Part shown: piece by piece, positions 35,885 through 45,818 of the stretch
Position numbering within the stretch: the stretch's first letter is position 1
Layout of the letters: every line of letters begins with the position of its first letter
NCBI GenBank assembly: GCA_002070115.1
Contig: MWCO01000006.1
Coordinates: 83,710 to 147,709 of the forward strand
Source of the DNA: Deltaproteobacteria bacterium ADurb.Bin207
GTDB taxonomy: Bacteria; Myxococcota_A; Polyangia; Polyangiales; Polyangiaceae
Length of the DNA stretch: 64,000 nt
Reading direction: 5' to 3'
Notes under the pieces: model-generated
What the model was told of the DNA's origin: nothing
Database searches by the model: none
Seen by the model: only the letters and a program-made list of their open reading frames with translations
Position numbers and translations under genes: made by a program

Positions 35885-38800
35885 ATGCCATCGTGTTCTC
35901 GAATCGTGCATTCGGTTCTCGTTGTCTTCCTGTTGCTCATCATCGGTTCGTGCGGACCGAAACAATCATTGGCTCCCCAATCCCAAACATTCGGTGAAAT
36001 TCGGGCGATCCGAGGCGCCATCACGGTAGCACCCGCCGGTGCCTCCTCTCGATCGATACTACCTCGTGAACGCCTCACCGATGGTTCCACCATCGAAGTT
36101 GCCCCCAACGCTCTAGCATGGCTTCGTCGCGATGGCGGTTCCACCGTGCTCCTGCGAGGTCCGGCCACGGTCGTATTTGGTGTCGATGATATCCATGTAA
36201 AAAAGGGTCAGGTCTTCATCGACTCTCCCGATGATCAGGTCACGACCATCACGTCTGCGGTGGGCTCGTTATACCTATCCCGTGTGCGCGCGAGTCTCGA
36301 GATAGGCGAGGAAACCGAGGCTTATGTATTGTCCGGAGAAGTGCGGACGCCGGATGGAATCCGGGCGGGGCCCGGCGAGCGTATGTCACTCGCTCGGGAT
36401 CGTAAGCCATTGGTGCAACCGGCGCTCGCGTGGGTAGACTGGACAGGAGGTCTGGCCACGACGGATCGAGGCGCGGAGCCTGCTCCTTTTGGGGTAGGGA
36501 CGGTGGGAGCGCGTTTGCCGGGAGAACAAGGGCAGCCTCGTACGCCTCTTGCCATTCGTCGCATGGAAGTGCGCGTATCGGTCGAAGGAGATCTTGCGAT
36601 CACGGAAGTCGATCAGATGTTTTTCAACGGGGCATCGCAAACCGTGGAAGGCGTTTACACGTTTCGTGTTCCCATCGGCGCATCGTTGACTCGCTTTGGC
36701 GTAGATCGAGAAGGTGTCATCGTCTGGGGTCGCGTCAAGGAAAAAATGGCGGCCGCGGCTCAATACGCTTCCCATGTTTATGAAGGTTCCAAGGAAGACC
36801 CGGCTTTGCTCGAGTGGGACTCCCCTGGAGTCTATCGCACTCGTCTTTACCCGATTGCTGCCGGCGCTACCCGTCGTGTCGTGGTTCGTTATACGCAATG
36901 GCTTGGACGCACGGGAAGCCGTGGTGAGCGACGTTTGTACACGTTTCCGATGGCCGCGGAAGGCGCGGAAGAGACTCTTCCTCATATCGAATTTTTCGGA
37001 GCGACCTTCGACTTGGGTCGAGCGGGGGCGAAAGAGGTTCGCACGGGAATGCAAGGTGTGATCGAGAAGGATAAGGTTGTGATTCGCGCTCACGATTTGG
37101 TGCCCCGCGCGGATCTTGCGGTGGAATTATTCGACGATGGGGCGAAGGGTTCACAAGCCTACCTTGCCCCGCATACGGTGGATTTCGAATTGGTTGCGCC
37201 CACGGATCGGGCGGAAGCGAGAAAACGAGCGATCGAGGAGGCTTCTTATCTGGCGATCCCCATTCGCGCCTCGGATATTCCAAAACAGGAAGGGGGACTC
37301 GACCTCGTCATGGTGGTGGATAGCTCCGCGGGTATGGATAACGCCTCGATGGTGGTGACCCGAGCGGCGGTTCATGCGCTTTTGTCACACCTGGGCGAGC
37401 AAGATCGCGCCCTGCTCGTTGCCGGGGATACCACGTTACGTCCTGTGGTTCGCGGCTGGGATAAGCTTCGTCCGGTGACCGAAGCGGTTCGCAAAGACGC
37501 TTCGATCGGGCTTGCCACGCTGGAGCGGGGGGGCGCCACGGATTTGGGGGCAATGATTGCGCAAGCCGCAGCAAGCTTGGATCCCGCGCGTCGGGGGGTT
37601 CTGATCTACATCGGTGATGGTAAACCCACCGTGGGGGAACTGGCTCTGGTGGACTTGAAAGAGCGGCTTGCCAAACTTCCGCGCCCTGTCCGCACTTTCG
37701 GGCTGGGCGTTGGGCAAGATGCGGATATGTCTATTATCGAAGGGCTGGTGGAGGCCGGGTTCGCGGAACGGTTGGATGACGCCGCCGACGCGGCTCGAAC
37801 CGCCTTGCGATTGCTCGAAGAAGCGGAACGCCCCGCCTGGCTCGGCGTGAACGTGGACCTGGGGCCCGCTGTCGAACGGCTCGTACCCCGCGAACTCAAA
37901 ACCCTCATCGCCGACGAAAGCGTCATCGTCGTGGGCCGACTCACCGGTGATCCCCCCAAAACCATCCGAATTACCACGCCCGCGGGGGATAACACCCTCG
38001 CCATTAGCCCTCAACGTCTCGCGGATTTTGGTGACTTACAAGCTCGCTGGTCCACGGGCCGGTTGCGGCAATTGCTCGCGGACGGTGTGGGAAGAGCCGC
38101 ACTCGTCGATCTCGGCGTTCGCGGTGGGATCATCACACCATACACATCGCTCTATGTGCCAACAACTCAGGAAATGTCGTCGGATGAGTTGGAGCAGCTT
38201 CGAAAAAATCAGCGAAATCTCGACAAAAACCCCCGTGGCGCCCTGCTTCCCACCGAACCGGAAAGCAAGTATGCCTGGCTTAACTCGTTGCTGCTTGCCG
38301 GATGCCAGTCGAAATCGGAAAAGACGGCCACCATGGAAGCGGCGCCGCTCGCCGAGGTGGCGCCCGGCGACATCCCGGAGACCGTAAAACTCGAGCAACA
38401 GCAGGATTATGCCGAAAAGAAGGCCGAGGAGGGCAGTGGGCGACGCAAAAGCTCGACATTCGCAGCTAGAGGGCCCACTGACTCAAGCGGCGAGACGGCG
38501 AAGGTCAGTGCGCTAAGCGAGAAGGACCGTGGAGGTGCCCCGTCACCGCCACCCCAAGCCCAACCAGCACCCCTGTCCACCACCACCGCCGAGGCGGTAG
38601 CCGGATCTGCCATACAAACAGGTTCCGACAACGACGACAAAACGGCTGATTCGATGCTCGGCATTATGAATATCGGAGCAGGCGGCGGAGGCAAAGGAGA
38701 AGGCATCGGTCAAGGGTTTGGTTCCGGACATGGGCGGCTGGGAGGTTCGCACCAGAGCCAATCCGGCAAGGTGAAAATGGATGTCGCTGACGCCACCGGT

Positions 38801-40519
38801 CCGCTTCCCAGGCCCGTCATCGAACGAATCTTCCGCCAAAACTACGGGGCCTTTCGCATGTGTTACGAAACGGGGCTCCAATCCAATCCCAACCTCCGTG
38901 GACGCATCAACCTACGTTTCGACATTGGCGCCGACGGCTCCCTATCCAACATAAGGGATGCGGATACGGGATTTCCCGATGCTGGTGTCGTTTCCTGCGT
39001 ATTGCGAGCGTGTGAGCGACTGTCGTTTCCTGCCTCTTCGGGACCGGTTGCCGCGACGTATACCATCACTTTCTCTCCCCCCGAAGGTTTGGTAAAACCA
39101 TCGCAACCCCTGAATATCCATCAGTTTATTGTCAACCTCAACCTCCCCCACCAGGTAGTTCCTTGCGCGCAAGGGTCCAAGCTCCCCCTGGCGGATCGTG
39201 TGGCCCTATGGCGTGAACGGCTCGGAAACGCAAGGGGCGAGCCGCAGGCCGTCGCTTCCGTCTACCACCAAGCCATCAATCAGTGTGAAGCATCCGCGTG
39301 GCCGGAACGAAGCCGGCTTCTGTCCATGATGCTCGATGCCTTGCCTACCGTGGAAAAACGAGTTGCGCTCTGGAGGCTCATGCAAGCCCAACGAAGCGTG
39401 GCGGATTCACTTTACCGCGGCATCTTGTCACGCATCCGCAAAACCGACGAGATGCGACAATTGCATCAAGCGCTTGGCCTGCGCTCCGTCGACCCTGGAT
39501 TGCTCGAGGAATTGATGAAAAAAGAGCCCAATCCGGCGGCTCGGGCCGTCATGCTTCGAGACCTTCGCCTTCAATGGCCAGATGATTCAACCCTTTCGCT
39601 CGCACTTCTTCACGCCCTGGAAGATGCCAACGACGATAGCGCGGCTCGTGTTTTGGGCCGCCAACTGCGCAACCGCCCTGATGCAGATGCCCACGTGCTC
39701 ACCGAAGTGGGCGAACTTTACTTGCGGCTTGCCAAGCGATCAGCGTCGAAAGAGCTGGCATCGGAAGACGAGGCGGAAGCACGAAGAGCTTTCGGCGAAA
39801 TCGTCGAATATTCACCCGACGAGCCTGTGGCAAGACGCAGGCTGGGGGATCTGCTTCGGAGCCATGGTTGGTTTGCGGAAGCGGCGCGGCAATACGAAAC
39901 CCTGGCCCGGCTCGCGCCGGACGAAACCGGGGTCTTTTTGCTCCAAGCCTCGGCGGCCCAGGGGCTTGGCAAGCTCGACGAAGCCGTACGATGGGCTGAA
40001 AAAGCGAGTAACGACGGGGCTCCGGGGGGTGATGCACAAGGGCTGGCCCGCACCGCGCGCTCTCTTGCCGCGGTTTTCCTTGCCTGGGGACGAGTGCAAG
40101 CCGCAGCGGAAAACCGGAATGACGAATTCGAATTGCTTCGACAACGCACCATGCGGCTGCTTTCCCAAGACGATCGTTCCGAAAACACCGCGCGCGCCGT
40201 GCTGGTATGGTCCCATCCCGAACTGCATCCCACGCTGTGGAGCAACGCTCTCGGCTCGATGATGCCAGCGCCCGAAGGCGACATGACCTTGGGCCTTTCC
40301 CAGGTCATCCTGCCGCGAAGAGATGGAATGGTACTAGAAATTCGTATTGAAAAACGCGATCTTACAAACATCGCCCGCCTCGGGGCCCAGGCTCTTCTCA
40401 CCGTTATCTTCCAAGAGGGCAAAGCCGACGAAAAAGTCGTTCGGGTGCCCGTCGTCTTCAACCCCGAAGGTCCTGCCGCACTCCGCTTCCGCGTCGACGG
40501 AATGGAGGTGAAGCCATGA
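35885..40519 (+). CDS. Giant VIT/von Willebrand A/AgmX-type TPR lipoprotein, first paralogue
   Basis: A 1544-residue exported protein. The N-terminus MPSCSRIVHSVLVVFLLLIIGSC is a probable lipoprotein signal. In order: a FecR-like beta domain (residues 40-170), a VIT domain (about 218-330, RRMEVRVSVEGDLAITEVDQ), a vWA domain (about 470-640) whose metal site reads DSSAG instead of DxSxS, a hydrophobic stretch with an internal LLLAGC near 800, a Gly/Ser-rich linker, an AgmX/PglI-type C-terminal domain (970-1060, RPVIERIFRQNYGAFRMCYE) and TPR-like helices to about 1450. VIT/vWA proteins are usually surface-exposed interaction platforms. The stop overlaps the next gene by ATGA, so the two are coupled. 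Confidence 0.85.
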   Translation: MPSCSRIVHSVLVVFLLLIIGSCGPKQSLAPQSQTFGEIRAIRGAITVAPAGASSRSILPRERLTDGSTIEVAPNALAWLRRDGGSTVLLRGPATVVFGVDDIHVKKGQVFIDSPDDQVTTITSAVGSLYLSRVRASLEIGEETEAYVLSGEVRTPDGIRAGPGERMSLARDRKPLVQPALAWVDWTGGLATTDRGAEPAPFGVGTVGARLPGEQGQPRTPLAIRRMEVRVSVEGDLAITEVDQMFFNGASQTVEGVYTFRVPIGASLTRFGVDREGVIVWGRVKEKMAAAAQYASHVYEGSKEDPALLEWDSPGVYRTRLYPIAAGATRRVVVRYTQWLGRTGSRGERRLYTFPMAAEGAEETLPHIEFFGATFDLGRAGAKEVRTGMQGVIEKDKVVIRAHDLVPRADLAVELFDDGAKGSQAYLAPHTVDFELVAPTDRAEARKRAIEEASYLAIPIRASDIPKQEGGLDLVMVVDSSAGMDNASMVVTRAAVHALLSHLGEQDRALLVAGDTTLRPVVRGWDKLRPVTEAVRKDASIGLATLERGGATDLGAMIAQAAASLDPARRGVLIYIGDGKPTVGELALVDLKERLAKLPRPVRTFGLGVGQDADMSIIEGLVEAGFAERLDDAADAARTALRLLEEAERPAWLGVNVDLGPAVERLVPRELKTLIADESVIVVGRLTGDPPKTIRITTPAGDNTLAISPQRLADFGDLQARWSTGRLRQLLADGVGRAALVDLGVRGGIITPYTSLYVPTTQEMSSDELEQLRKNQRNLDKNPRGALLPTEPESKYAWLNSLLLAGCQSKSEKTATMEAAPLAEVAPGDIPETVKLEQQQDYAEKKAEEGSGRRKSSTFAARGPTDSSGETAKVSALSEKDRGGAPSPPPQAQPAPLSTTTAEAVAGSAIQTGSDNDDKTADSMLGIMNIGAGGGGKGEGIGQGFGSGHGRLGGSHQSQSGKVKMDVADATGPLPRPVIERIFRQNYGAFRMCYETGLQSNPNLRGRINLRFDIGADGSLSNIRDADTGFPDAGVVSCVLRACERLSFPASSGPVAATYTITFSPPEGLVKPSQPLNIHQFIVNLNLPHQVVPCAQGSKLPLADRVALWRERLGNARGEPQAVASVYHQAINQCEASAWPERSRLLSMMLDALPTVEKRVALWRLMQAQRSVADSLYRGILSRIRKTDEMRQLHQALGLRSVDPGLLEELMKKEPNPAARAVMLRDLRLQWPDDSTLSLALLHALEDANDDSAARVLGRQLRNRPDADAHVLTEVGELYLRLAKRSASKELASEDEAEARRAFGEIVEYSPDEPVARRRLGDLLRSHGWFAEAARQYETLARLAPDETGVFLLQASAAQGLGKLDEAVRWAEKASNDGAPGGDAQGLARTARSLAAVFLAWGRVQAAAENRNDEFELLRQRTMRLLSQDDRSENTARAVLVWSHPELHPTLWSNALGSMMPAPEGDMTLGLSQVILPRRDGMVLEIRIEKRDLTNIARLGAQALLTVIFQEGKADEKVVRVPVVFNPEGPAALRFRVDGMEVKP

Positions 40520-43500
40520 GTACCCGAATTTTTCACGTTACCAGGTGGTTGTGGCTCACCCTGCTTGTCGTATTTGCCTCTTGCAAAAAAGACGGAACCA
40601 TCGAAGCCTCCGTCGCGGACCTGCAGGTCGTTCACGAAGGCGTCTCGCTGAACGGCAGTGATCGGCTTCAAACCCACCGCGTGGGGGATGCGGGGGTCAT
40701 CGAAACCAAGCCTGAGGGGCGAGCCCGCCTGCGTCTTGACGATGGCACGGTGGCGATCGTGGATGGAAATACCAAGGTGACGCTGACCGCGGGAACGCTT
40801 CGACTCGAGCGGGGGCGTCTGTTTCTCGTAGGTGCCATCGGAGCCCGGACGACCATCGAATTGGGGGAGGCTTCGGCGATCATGACAGGCGGTCACGCGG
40901 GTATCGAGCGCGATGCCCAGGACACGAAAAAAGCGTCCGTCTACGCTGCTTCCGGAGAGCTTGTGGTGCAGGCGGCGGGCAAGGACCACACCGTGCAAAC
41001 GGGGGAAACGGCTTCCATCGAAGGGACCGTGGTCAAAGTCGCGCCAGCCCGCGTTTTTGACGATTGGACGGGAGGACTGGTAGCGCCTTGGAGCGCGACC
41101 GGGTCGATGCGTCGGGCGGTGGGAACCTTATGGGGCAGCTCGGGGGCCACAGTCGGCGATCCAGGATCACCCTTGACCCTTCGATCACAAAACGTTGCGG
41201 CTACTGTGATTGGGGAAACGGCGTCCACGGTCGTGCATTCGACGTTTTTCCATGCGGGAAGCGAGCCTGTGTGGGGAGATTTTCGCATGGCGCTACCCGC
41301 GGGAGCGATCGTATCCGGATTTGCCGCGGGAGTGGGTGATTCTCTTCGTGAAGGCCGTATCGGGTTGAAAGACACGAATTTCTCGGCAACGACTTCGGAA
41401 CCGACGCTCGAATGGGCGGGCGATGGCTGGGTTCGTGGCACGTTGCGGGGTATTTCCCCCGGGTCCGTGGTGCATGTGGTGGTGCGCTATGCGCAATGGT
41501 TGCCGCGTCGCAAAACCAACGATGGCGTGGTGGTGGAGTATCGGTTCCCGCTCGCTTCCGATGCGGAGCCTCCGTTGATTGGTGAATTCTCGGTGCAGGT
41601 GGATACCACGGTGACGCCTCCCCGTTCGATTCGCTGTGGCCATGGGGCGACCGTCGAAAACGGCGTTGTGATGCTGCGCAAGTCGGACTTCCGCCCTTCG
41701 GCGGACTTCGTGGTGGAGCTGGAGATGGCGCCTGATAAAAGCCCGGCACGGCTTTATATGGCGGAGGGCGACGACGATGATGAAGCAGGCTCTTACGTCC
41801 TCGTTCGGGCGGAGGCACCGGAGCCCGAGCGAAAGCGGGGTGCTCGGCTTGCGATCGTCCTGGATACTTCTTCGAGCATGGATGCGGGAGCTTTCGATGC
41901 GGCAAGAAATTTCGTGGAAACCTTGGTTCGTTCCCTGGGTCCCAACGACCAGGCGGTGGTGTTGGGCGCCAACATTGCCGCGCAATCCGTGGGGCCGGAA
42001 GCGATCGGCGCCATGGATGAAGCGCGTCAAAAAGCGGTGATCACAGCGCTCGGGGGTCTCGAACCCGCTGGTGCTTCCGACCTCGGACTGGCCATCGAAG
42101 CCGCCGCGGATCGTCTCGATCCCAAAGACCCCGCGGGCCTGGTCGTCTATGTAGGAGATGGCTGGCCTTCCGTGGGGGATCTGCAAGCAAGGGAAATCAG
42201 AGCGCGTCTGGCGCGTCGAACCGGAGGATCCCCACGGCTCGGCGCGATATCCGTGGGTTCGCGCTCGAATCGCTTTGGTCTCATGGCGCTGGTGCGTGGC
42301 CTCGGCCCGGTCTTGCACGTCGAAAACGCGAACGAAGCACCCGAAGCCGCTCATCAACTTCTCGCCGATGCGCTGCAACCGACAGTTGCCTCCGTGGCGA
42401 TCGACCTTGGGCCTCATGTCGAGCAGGTATATCCGTGGAACGCGCAGGCGGTGGTGGCTGGAACGACCGTATTTGCCGTGGGACGCACGCGCGAGCAAGC
42501 GCCTCGTGAGGTCACGCTCCGGTGGCGCGGTGAAAACGGTGAAGAAACGAAGAAACTCTTGGTCAAACGGGAGCGTATCGCAGACGGTACTGACGTTCGA
42601 AAACGATGGGCTTTGGCGCGCGTCGAGGAGCTTGCCTTGCGGTCTCGGGGGCGGGAAGCCGTCACGGACGTGGCGTTACGGGAAAAACTCATGACGCCGT
42701 GGACGGGCTGGACGTTGAACACGGGAGAAAGGCCTAGGTATCCCGAGCTTTCCATGGTGGAGCGCTTGCTAGATCTGCCCATGGAACAAGACGCTATTTT
42801 TTCCGCGGAATTTGCTACTCCCCAGGAACTTGCCCCCACGATGCTCGATCTTTCCTCGGAACCGATGGGCAACGTGGGCATGGGGCAAGCGGGTTTCGAA
42901 ATGGCGGTGCGGATGGCCGCCAAACGCACGTTGGATGCCGCTATTGGGGGCATTCGTGCTTGCAGGGATTCGCGCGCTGCGCTGCGACCGGACCTTACGG
43001 GCGTGCTCGATGTCTCTTTTCAAGTGGATGGCAACGGTGGCGCTTCGGATGTGCATGTGGAGGGAAGCCGCTCTGCTTACGATCCCGCGCTATTTTCCTG
43101 TGTGGCTTCCGTGATTTCAGGGCTTTCTTTCCCAGCCAGTGGGCTGACCACCAAGATAAAAGTAACCCATACGATTCAGCTTCCGCCGGCGAAACCCACG
43201 GGACGCACGAAGTGTTCGACGACATCACAGCTTCCGTTGCAAGCGCGACGCGGTGCCTGGCAACAGAGGCTGGGCGGAACCAGCGCCTATGATGTGTTTT
43301 TAGAGGCAAAACTGCAGTGTGAAGTGCGCGATTGGACGGCGAAACGATCGCTGCTCGAGTTGATCATGCTTCACGTTTCCGGCGAAAACCGGGTGACCTT
43401 GGCGCGTCAACTAGAGGTCGTGGGAGAAAAAGACGCGGCGGATTTCCTTCGCCAAGAAGCGCTTCGCCGGGCGAATTCACCGGATGAAATGCGGCGTGTG

Positions 43501-44502
43501 CGAGCAGCCCTGTTGCTCGATGAAGGGTATCCCGTCGATATTTTCGAAAAGCAGTATAGTGCAGCAACATCGGATCTTTCTCGCTTGGAGATTGTGCGAC
43601 GATACCTCACACTAGCCCCCCACGATGTTCGTCTTCAGCGACTGATGTTGACGTTGCTGGAATCGACAGGGGGAAAAGACGCTTTGCGGCAGGAGATCGC
43701 AAGGATTCGCAGGGATCCGTTCAGCGATGCAACGCTTTTGGCGGATGCGGCCACGGCGCTGCGTTCTTTGGGCCATGAAGCGGAAGCTCTTCGCACGTTT
43801 TCTGAAATCGTCGAGCGCGCCCCGCGCGATCCGTGGGCAAGGGCGTACACGGGCGATAGGCTTCGACGGGAAGGATGGTACGATGCGGCGGTTTCGATGT
43901 ACGCACCGCTCGAACGAGCCATGCCCTTCGATCAACCCGTGCTCATGCGGTTGGCGCTTGCTCATGCTGGAGCCAATCGCATCGATCTAGCGGGAAGAAT
44001 GCTCACGCGTCTCACGCAAAACGGCGGGCGAAGCACCACCTCGGACCTATCGGACCTGGCTTCGGACTTGGCCACCGTGTTGCTTCTCACGCCTCACGAG
44101 GGAATCTCCAAGCCGCAACAAGACGAACTGACGCGTCGAGCCATGGAATTGCCGAGACGCACTTCGGGCACGGTGGTGTTGGTGCGTTCCGCGAGTGCGT
44201 CTCCCGCGCTTTCGGCCATCCTTCGGCGGGGTCCGAAAGAGGCGAAAGAAGAGCGGAAGCCGGATATTTCCGCGGAGGCCATCGATATGCTCCGACTGGT
44301 CATGGATCCCGGGGACAACGATGTCGTTCTACAGCTAACCGCGGAGGAGGCGCTACCACCGTCGCTTCCGATAAAGGTGCAAGTAGACGCCATCGTATCT
44401 CAAGGGCCGACCCAGGCGCCGGTATTGGTCACCAAAGAGGTGCAAGTTCCGCGAACCGGAAAACCGGTAGATATGGTATGGGACGGCGGCGCGTGGAAGT
44501 AG
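40516..44502 (+). CDS. Giant VIT/von Willebrand A/AgmX-type TPR lipoprotein, second paralogue
   Basis: A 1328-residue lipoprotein (signal MSTRIFHVTRWLWLTLLVVFASC) with the same order of domains as the preceding gene: FecR-like (30-165), VIT (about 195-340), vWA (about 440-620), AgmX/PglI-type (about 790-890, IGGIRACRDSRAALRPDL) and TPR-like helices (900-1300). Here the vWA metal site is intact (VLDTSSSMD). The Gly-rich linker of the first paralogue is missing. Matching phrases in both (VHVVVRYAQWLPR here and RVVVRYTQWLGR there, TDLGAM and SDLGLA, GDGWPSVGDL and GDGKPTVGEL) show an old tandem duplication. The two products may form a complex on the outer membrane. Confidence 0.85.
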   Translation: MSTRIFHVTRWLWLTLLVVFASCKKDGTIEASVADLQVVHEGVSLNGSDRLQTHRVGDAGVIETKPEGRARLRLDDGTVAIVDGNTKVTLTAGTLRLERGRLFLVGAIGARTTIELGEASAIMTGGHAGIERDAQDTKKASVYAASGELVVQAAGKDHTVQTGETASIEGTVVKVAPARVFDDWTGGLVAPWSATGSMRRAVGTLWGSSGATVGDPGSPLTLRSQNVAATVIGETASTVVHSTFFHAGSEPVWGDFRMALPAGAIVSGFAAGVGDSLREGRIGLKDTNFSATTSEPTLEWAGDGWVRGTLRGISPGSVVHVVVRYAQWLPRRKTNDGVVVEYRFPLASDAEPPLIGEFSVQVDTTVTPPRSIRCGHGATVENGVVMLRKSDFRPSADFVVELEMAPDKSPARLYMAEGDDDDEAGSYVLVRAEAPEPERKRGARLAIVLDTSSSMDAGAFDAARNFVETLVRSLGPNDQAVVLGANIAAQSVGPEAIGAMDEARQKAVITALGGLEPAGASDLGLAIEAAADRLDPKDPAGLVVYVGDGWPSVGDLQAREIRARLARRTGGSPRLGAISVGSRSNRFGLMALVRGLGPVLHVENANEAPEAAHQLLADALQPTVASVAIDLGPHVEQVYPWNAQAVVAGTTVFAVGRTREQAPREVTLRWRGENGEETKKLLVKRERIADGTDVRKRWALARVEELALRSRGREAVTDVALREKLMTPWTGWTLNTGERPRYPELSMVERLLDLPMEQDAIFSAEFATPQELAPTMLDLSSEPMGNVGMGQAGFEMAVRMAAKRTLDAAIGGIRACRDSRAALRPDLTGVLDVSFQVDGNGGASDVHVEGSRSAYDPALFSCVASVISGLSFPASGLTTKIKVTHTIQLPPAKPTGRTKCSTTSQLPLQARRGAWQQRLGGTSAYDVFLEAKLQCEVRDWTAKRSLLELIMLHVSGENRVTLARQLEVVGEKDAADFLRQEALRRANSPDEMRRVRAALLLDEGYPVDIFEKQYSAATSDLSRLEIVRRYLTLAPHDVRLQRLMLTLLESTGGKDALRQEIARIRRDPFSDATLLADAATALRSLGHEAEALRTFSEIVERAPRDPWARAYTGDRLRREGWYDAAVSMYAPLERAMPFDQPVLMRLALAHAGANRIDLAGRMLTRLTQNGGRSTTSDLSDLASDLATVLLLTPHEGISKPQQDELTRRAMELPRRTSGTVVLVRSASASPALSAILRRGPKEAKEERKPDISAEAIDMLRLVMDPGDNDVVLQLTAEEALPPSLPIKVQVDAIVSQGPTQAPVLVTKEVQVPRTGKPVDMVWDGGAWK

Positions 44503-44525
44503 GGCAACCCCACAAAATATATAAT

Positions 44526-44542
44526 TAACTTATATGGTTACC
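44526..44542 (+). repeat. Dispersed AT-rich motif, weaker copy in a convergent gap
   Basis: TAACTTATATGGTTACC. It keeps the GGTTAC end but not the left half. It is between the stop of the second VIT/vWA gene and the convergent lipoprotein. Confidence 0.35.
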
Positions 44543-44576
44543 GGCTTTCGGCCCGATGGTCGCTGGTTCGGGAAAG

Positions 44577-45818
44577 TCATGGAGGCGTCATCAATTCGTA
44601 GGTGGCGACATCGTGCCATTGTCGGAACTGGTGCTCCCTCTCTCTATCTCTAAATAATTGAATTCGTTGAAGAAAAGTCGTGGACCAGTGACCTTCGAGC
44701 TGCAGGGGATGGGTCCGGCCAGCCCGGGCGAGGTAGGAGCGAATGAAAACGCTGCGGTCATCGATAGCGAAAGCGTCGAGATTGCGGATCCACTTATCCC
44801 ATTTATGGTCTTGCAGCAGGTATTCCTCTACGTTCGAGGTATAGAACGTGCTCAGGCGGATCTGGTTGGCGCGGAGGAATTCAGCGATTCCGAGCAAGGC
44901 TTTGTCGCCACCGAAGTCGCCAACCACGGGGATGATTCGGTTTTCCTTTTGCATTTTCTGTACGAGCCGAAATGCCTTTTCATCCGCCAAAAAACTCGTC
45001 TGGGTGCCGGAGGGGTCGCGCATGGTGAGCAGCGTGCGCAACGTTGGATACTTTCGCGCCGACTTCATGTGCAATTCAAAGGCAATTTCAAGCTGTTTGT
45101 CGAAAAACTCCCGGTGGGATTCCCGCAGCGCGTTCCTATCGCCGAAGTCCAGGGTAATGCCATAGTCGTGGGCAATGCGATCCACCAAACGTTGATGGAT
45201 CGTCTGGAAGGCTTCACGGGATTTGGCGACTTTGGTGGCATGCGCGAGAACGTCTTCGATCGACGCGCCATCGCCGGGATCGGTTGACGTGTCGTGGTTT
45301 CGTCCGAGCAACAAGGCCAAAAAATGAGATCGGGACGAAGCTTCTTCGAAAATCGCCTTGTATAACAAGTGAAGAAGCATGTTACGTCGGCGAATATCGA
45401 TGACAAACGCGATATCGGGCCGGGTTAGAGCGATATAACTGAAGTTTTGTTCGGGGCCGACACCGAGGAAGGCGCCTCCGGGAGCGACTGCCTTGGGGAG
45501 TTCGGGCGCTACCTGCAAAAAGGCGGTTTCGTTCGAAACGTAATTATCTGAAAAATAATATGCGTCTTTTTCAGATATTCCTTGTACAAGCTGCGCAAAA
45601 GGGATCTCCAAGGGGCGCATCGTGGGCTCGGCGGATTCTGGTTCCGGGACGGGGGGCTGCGAGTCGGCCGTCGGCATCGTGGGAGGGGTGGCGACAGGCG
45701 GAGGAGTTGTCGTTAGGGGGGGTGGCAACGGGGGGGCAGCCGCCTGGGGAGGGCTGGAGGGTTGGCATCCCATGAGCAGCAGGAAAAAGACCAGGACTGT
45801 CGAGAGGTGGAAAGACAT
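44577..45818 (-). CDS. LIC_10091-like lipoprotein of unknown function
   Basis: A 413-residue lipoprotein. Start ATG 45818 gives MSFHLSTVLVFFLLLMGC, then a Pro/Thr-rich linker to about residue 70. The domain that follows (KDAYYFSDNYVSNETAFLQV, GGAFLGVGPEQNFSYIAL, PDIAFVIDIRRRNMLLHLLYKAIFE, RIIPVVGDFGGDKALLGIAEFLR, FYTSNVEEYLL) matches what I remember of the LIC_10091 family, which has a methyltransferase-like fold without a known reaction. Longer frames upstream overlap the divergent acyltransferase and were rejected. Two AT-codon patches coincide with copies of the dispersed motif. Confidence 0.8.
   Translation of the reverse strand: MSFHLSTVLVFFLLLMGCQPSSPPQAAAPPLPPPLTTTPPPVATPPTMPTADSQPPVPEPESAEPTMRPLEIPFAQLVQGISEKDAYYFSDNYVSNETAFLQVAPELPKAVAPGGAFLGVGPEQNFSYIALTRPDIAFVIDIRRRNMLLHLLYKAIFEEASSRSHFLALLLGRNHDTSTDPGDGASIEDVLAHATKVAKSREAFQTIHQRLVDRIAHDYGITLDFGDRNALRESHREFFDKQLEIAFELHMKSARKYPTLRTLLTMRDPSGTQTSFLADEKAFRLVQKMQKENRIIPVVGDFGGDKALLGIAEFLRANQIRLSTFYTSNVEEYLLQDHKWDKWIRNLDAFAIDDRSVFIRSYLARAGRTHPLQLEGHWSTTFLQRIQLFRDREREHQFRQWHDVATYELMTPP
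44649..44665 (-). repeat. Dispersed AT-rich motif, copy inside a gene
   Basis: Minus-strand reading GAATTCAATTATTTAGA, in the 3 prime part of the LIC_10091-like gene. The patch is read as RIQLFRDRE with ATT, TTA, TTT and two AGA codons. Confidence 0.45.

Noticed and set aside
39718..40998. Open frame of 426 codons on the minus strand across the junction of the two VIT/vWA genes
   Set aside because: It is a shadow: Ser/Arg-rich without domains, while the plus strand has continuous recognised domains.
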